Under the pieces are notes generated by a model. The model ran no database searches, was not told the origin of the DNA, and was given only the letters and a program-made list of their open reading frames with translations. The translations under genes were made by a program, and so were the position numbers. Positions 39,718 to 42,511 of a DNA stretch of 42,511 nucleotides are shown one piece after another. The DNA comes from Comamonadaceae bacterium. Its GTDB lineage: Bacteria; Pseudomonadota; Gammaproteobacteria; Burkholderiales; Burkholderiaceae_C. The number at the start of each line of letters is the position of its first letter. The stretch's first letter is position 1. The stretch covers positions 82,848 through 125,358 of the forward strand of contig CANKBG010000003.1 in the NCBI GenBank assembly GCA_947479935.1. Reading direction: 5' to 3'.

Positions 39718-39724
39718 GCATTCC

Positions 39725-40153
39725 ATGAGTATTCCTATTGGCGTGAGTATTCCGTTTGTCCAACACCTTGGATTCACACTAGAGAGGTTTGAAAATGGAA
39801 TCTCTGAATTGCATTACAGCCCTTTGCCAGAGCATCTCAACTCATTTGACATCACGCATGGCGGCGCCGTGATGACATTGCTCGATGTGGTTATGGCTAC
39901 AGCAGCTAGAAGTGCAGAACCTGAAATGGGCATCGTCACCATTGAGATGAAAACCAGTTTCATGCAACCCGCAAAAACAGCTAGCGGTGAACATTTGGTT
40001 GCCAAAGGCTTGTTATTACATCGAACCAAAACCATGGCTTTTACCGAAGGCAAAGTTTATGACGCCGCTGGAAAACTGTGTGCTCATTCAACGGGGACCT
40101 TTAAATATGTCAAGCGGAACGCCTCTGCTTCCGCGCAAATTTCTACTGATTAA
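39725..40153 (+). CDS. Hotdog-fold acyl-CoA thioesterase (PaaI type)
   Basis: 142 residues from ATG 39725; a GTG at 39710 would overlap the SDR gene. The hotdog signature is FDITHGGAVMTLLDVVMATAAR, where Asp and the HGG loop form the active site of PaaI-type enzymes; EMKTSFMQPAK and the last strands complete the fold. It would hydrolyse an acyl-CoA, perhaps to release free CoA when intermediates pile up. A tail of Ser/Ala residues ends it. It lies between an SDR and an MDR gene with short gaps (7 and 26 bases), consistent with one transcript. Confidence 0.88.
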   Translation: MSIPIGVSIPFVQHLGFTLERFENGISELHYSPLPEHLNSFDITHGGAVMTLLDVVMATAARSAEPEMGIVTIEMKTSFMQPAKTASGEHLVAKGLLLHRTKTMAFTEGKVYDAAGKLCAHSTGTFKYVKRNASASAQISTD

Positions 40154-40179
40154 ATAAACCAACTCAAATCGAGACCCGA

Positions 40180-41196
40180 ATGCCTACAAATCACATCATT
40201 GTTTTAGACAATCGCCCCACTGGTGAAACGAGTGCTTCCAACTTTAAATTGATCACTGCGGAAACGCCGGCACTGAAAGAAGGCCAAGTTTTGGTGCGCC
40301 ATCACTATTTAAGCTTGGACCCATATATGCGCGGCCGCATGAACGATGGCAAAAATTATGCGCAACCTCAAGCGCTTGGCGAGGTCATGATTGGTGGCAC
40401 TGTGGGCGAGGTGATTGAAAGTAAGCATCCAGAATTTACGGTGGGTCAAACCGTTCAGTGCATGGGTGGCTGGCAAGAATATAGTGTGATCAATGCAAAC
40501 TTACCGGGTGCTTTAAAACCCGTGAATGCGGGCAAAATTTCTATCAGTCATTTCCTAGGCGCTGTGGGCATGCCTGGTGTAACGGCCTGGTATGGCTTGG
40601 TCAAAATTATTCAAGCCAAACCAGGTGCCACTGTCACGGTCAGTGCGGCCAGTGGCGCTGTCGGCAGTGCCTATGGAACTTTGGCCAAGGCGAGAGGTTT
40701 TCGCGTGGTGGGTATTGCGGGGGGCAAAGCCAAATGCGACTATGTGGTCAATGAACTGGGCTTTGATGCTTGCATTGACTACAAAGTGCACAAAGACTAC
40801 ATCTCATTGTCAAAGGCTTTGAAAGATGCTTGTCCCAACGGCATTGATGGGCATTTTGAAAATGTAGGCGGCATGGTGCTAGATGCCGTGATGCTCAGAG
40901 CCAATGACTTTGCGCGCATTGCCGTGTGCGGCATGATTGCGGGTTATAACGGCGAACCCTTGGTGATGACCAACCCCACGCTCATTCTAAAAAGCCGCAT
41001 GACCATTGAAGGTTTTATTGTGAGCGAACACATGGAGGTGTGGCCAGAAGCCTTGGCTGAATTGGCCGATCTGGTGGCCAGTGGTCAATTGAAACCTCGT
41101 GAAACCGTAGCGCAAGGATTGGCATCTGCCCCTGAAGCTTTCATGGGGCTTCTAAAAGGCAAAAATTTTGGCAAACAGTTGGTCAAGTTGATCTAA
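40180..41196 (+). CDS. NADP-dependent oxidoreductase, zinc-independent MDR (CurA/LTB4-dehydrogenase-like)
   Basis: A 338-residue medium-chain reductase. The N-terminal GroES-like domain has the group's LSLDPYMRGRMND signature; the nucleotide-binding domain has the SAASGAVGSAYGTLAKARGFRVVGIAGG motif with the Lys of KAKCDYV expected to bind NADP; GHFENVGG is the family pattern in the later part. No zinc-binding Cys/His cluster is seen. Members reduce the C=C bond of enones or prostaglandin-like compounds with NADPH. In this operon it could saturate an unsaturated intermediate. The end of the gene lies in a short tandem repeat. Confidence 0.93.
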   Translation: MPTNHIIVLDNRPTGETSASNFKLITAETPALKEGQVLVRHHYLSLDPYMRGRMNDGKNYAQPQALGEVMIGGTVGEVIESKHPEFTVGQTVQCMGGWQEYSVINANLPGALKPVNAGKISISHFLGAVGMPGVTAWYGLVKIIQAKPGATVTVSAASGAVGSAYGTLAKARGFRVVGIAGGKAKCDYVVNELGFDACIDYKVHKDYISLSKALKDACPNGIDGHFENVGGMVLDAVMLRANDFARIAVCGMIAGYNGEPLVMTNPTLILKSRMTIEGFIVSEHMEVWPEALAELADLVASGQLKPRETVAQGLASAPEAFMGLLKGKNFGKQLVKLI

Positions 41197-41208
41197 TCTT
41201 GATCTAAT
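41188..41208 (+). repeat. Tandem 11-base duplication at the MDR gene stop
   Basis: TTGATCTAAT occurs at 41188-41197 and again at 41199-41208, a period of 11 bases. The first copy contains the TAA stop of the MDR gene. It looks like a small slipped-strand duplication. Confidence 0.7.
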
Positions 41209-41235
41209 TTTCAGTCCTCCTTAGGAATTATTGCC

Positions 41236-42171
41236 ATGAGCCAACTCATCTTGCACCATTACCCAACGTCGCCTTTTGCAGAAAAGATTCGATTAATTTT
41301 GGGCTACAAAAAACTGTCTTGGCGAAGTGTTTTCATACCCAGGATCATGCCCAAGCCCGATGTCATTGCTTTGACGGGAGGCTATCGACGCACCCCTGTG
41401 CTGCAAATCGGTGCTGACATCTACTGCGATACCGCCCTCATTGCCGATGTCCTTGAAAAAATGGCGCCTTCACCCAGTCTTTATCCATCGCCTGTCAATG
41501 GTGTTTCTAGAATTGTGGCTCAATGGGCAGACAGCCAAGTTTTTTCTGCTGCTATGGCCTACAACTTCCAGCCTGCGGGCATTGCCAATGTTTTTGAGGG
41601 TGTGTCCGAAGAAGCCATTCAAGCATTTTTGGCTGACAGGGCGGCCATGAGGGGTGGGGCGCCGCGAATGTCCATTGGTGAAGGTAAGAGCACCTACAAA
41701 AGTCAATTGCGCCGCTTGTCAGACATGTTGACGGAACATCCCTACCTCATGGGTGCAGTGCCAAGTATTGCTGATTTTTCTGCCTACCATCCTTTATGGT
41801 TTACCGCAGAGCGGACGCCTAGCTTGGCCGGTATCTTTGATGCAACGCCGTTGTTGAAAGATTGGATGGCTCGTATGAAGGTCATGGGCCATGGCACATC
41901 TGAGAGTATGAAATCGGCTGAAACCATTGAGGTGGCCAAAAATGCCTCGCCAGTGGTTGTGTCACAACAAACATTCATAGATGAACACGGCATTTCATTA
42001 GGATCGGATGTGACCATCACAGCCGACAATTTTGGACTAGAGCCAACGCCTGGGGTATTGGTTGCAGCGACCAAAACTCGCCTCACTCTGCGACGTGAAG
42101 ACGAGCGAGCAGGCACCGTTCATGTTCATTTTCCACGCAATGGCTTCATTTTGAAAAAGGTCAAATCATGA
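41236..42171 (+). CDS. Glutathione S-transferase-fold protein with extra C-terminal domain
   Basis: A 311-residue protein. Residues 1-80 form a thioredoxin-like GST N-domain (LILHHYPTSPFAEKIRLILGYK, then RRTPVLQIGADIYCDTALIADVLEK, with the Pro of TPVLQ as the cis-Pro and D-T in place of the usual E-S for glutathione). Residues about 90-230 make an alpha-helical C-domain. The part from about 236 on (VVVSQQTFIDEHGISLGSD...TLRREDERAGTVHVHFPRNGFILKK) looks beta-rich and is not part of a standard GST. The exact reaction is unknown; it may detoxify or isomerise an intermediate. The stop overlaps the next gene by ATGA. Confidence 0.85.
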   Translation: MSQLILHHYPTSPFAEKIRLILGYKKLSWRSVFIPRIMPKPDVIALTGGYRRTPVLQIGADIYCDTALIADVLEKMAPSPSLYPSPVNGVSRIVAQWADSQVFSAAMAYNFQPAGIANVFEGVSEEAIQAFLADRAAMRGGAPRMSIGEGKSTYKSQLRRLSDMLTEHPYLMGAVPSIADFSAYHPLWFTAERTPSLAGIFDATPLLKDWMARMKVMGHGTSESMKSAETIEVAKNASPVVVSQQTFIDEHGISLGSDVTITADNFGLEPTPGVLVAATKTRLTLRREDERAGTVHVHFPRNGFILKKVKS

Positions 42172-42511
42172 TTCGTAATTTCGAAAATAAAACGGCAGTT
42201 CTCACAGGAGGCGGTTCAGGTTTTGGATTGGAATGCGCACGCATTGCGGCCAGTCTCAAAATGAATGTGGTGCTGGTGGATGTTCAAAAAGATGCGCTTG
42301 ATAAAGCGGAAGCTGAAATTAAAGCCACGGGCGTCAGAGTTTTTGCAAAACTTGTTGACGTTTCTAATGCTGAACAAATGGAGACTTTGGCCAAGGATGT
42401 GCATGCTCTATTTGGTGCGCCTCACTTCGTTTTCAACAACGCCGGCGTAGGATCTGGCGGATTGGTTTGGGAAAACACGGTGGCCGATTGGCAATGGGTC
42501 TTGGGTGTCAA
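42168..42511 (+). CDS. Short-chain dehydrogenase/reductase, N-terminal part; cut by window end
   Basis: ATG at 42168 overlaps the GST stop by four bases (ATGA). The 114 visible codons give an SDR start: ENKTAVLTGGGSGFGLECAR with the TGGGSGFG cofactor motif, VVLVDVQKDALDKAEAEIKATG with Asp after strand 2 (suggesting NAD), and FVFNNAGVGSGG with the NNAG motif. The active-site Tyr and Lys lie beyond the window. It is different from the SDR at 38.9 kb and is the second such enzyme in the block. The open frame runs to the last base, so the gene continues. Confidence 0.92.
   Translation, partial: MIRNFENKTAVLTGGGSGFGLECARIAASLKMNVVLVDVQKDALDKAEAEIKATGVRVFAKLVDVSNAEQMETLAKDVHALFGAPHFVFNNAGVGSGGLVWENTVADWQWVLGV

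Overview
The window comes from a betaproteobacterial (Burkholderiales) chromosome. It is most like the freshwater Comamonadaceae (Limnohabitans/Rhodoferax relatives). This is judged from gene order and protein wording, since no rRNA gene is present to confirm it. The main clues are the run der-hfq-hflX-hflK-hflC-(DUF2065)-hisZ-purA, the divergent tesA/ybbA pair, the msrB-yciB-bolA-ppiC block, and a DmdB-type acyl-CoA ligase beside a Liv-type ABC transporter and beta-oxidation genes. Coding density is very high. No stretch without a gene exceeds about 180 bases. I see no tRNA, rRNA, CRISPR array, insertion sequence, phage gene or obvious transferred island.

Layout. (1) 1-9.4 kb, plus strand: ribosome assembly (der), RNA chaperone (hfq), ribosome rescue GTPase (hflX), FtsH-modulating membrane pair (hflK/hflC), a small membrane protein, histidine and purine synthesis (hisZ, purA), a phosphoribosyltransferase, a cystathionine beta-lyase-like enzyme and a 60-residue basic protein. 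(2) 9.4-18.6 kb, mixed strands: periplasmic esterase tesA divergent from ABC ATPase ybbA, rRNA methylase rlmB, a two-gene chromate-type transporter, radical-SAM ygiQ, PII uridylyltransferase glnD and methionine aminopeptidase map. (3) 18.7-26.4 kb: purL, then a minus-strand series selO-msrB-yciB-bolA-parvulin. (4) 26.5-42.5 kb, plus strand: a catabolic block made of an acyl-CoA ligase, a complete Liv-type transporter (binding protein, two permeases, two ATPases), the fadB/fadA pair, a DmdC-like acyl-CoA dehydrogenase, two short-chain dehydrogenases (the second cut by the window end), a hotdog thioesterase, a zinc-independent MDR reductase and a GST-fold protein.

How the genes may work together. 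Regions 1-3 are conserved core functions. Region 4 reads as one route: uptake of a carboxylate or amino-acid-like compound, activation to a CoA thioester, and beta-oxidation. The substrate cannot be named from sequence. The family names DmdB/DmdC suggest methylthiopropionate but are widely over-applied. A 12-bp-arm palindrome sits just before fadB, where a repressor site would be expected. Intrinsic terminators lie inside the block, after livK and after fadA, and may set expression ratios.

Most interesting points. The two ATPases of the Liv transporter carry changes that fall in the same composite ATP site: LivF has Arg40 in place of the Walker A lysine, and LivG has the signature LTYAEQ. This predicts one degenerate and one consensus site in an importer. 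LivH and LivM also carry extra segments, and the GST has an added C-terminal domain. I found no clear, wholly new defence or mobile system here and do not claim one.
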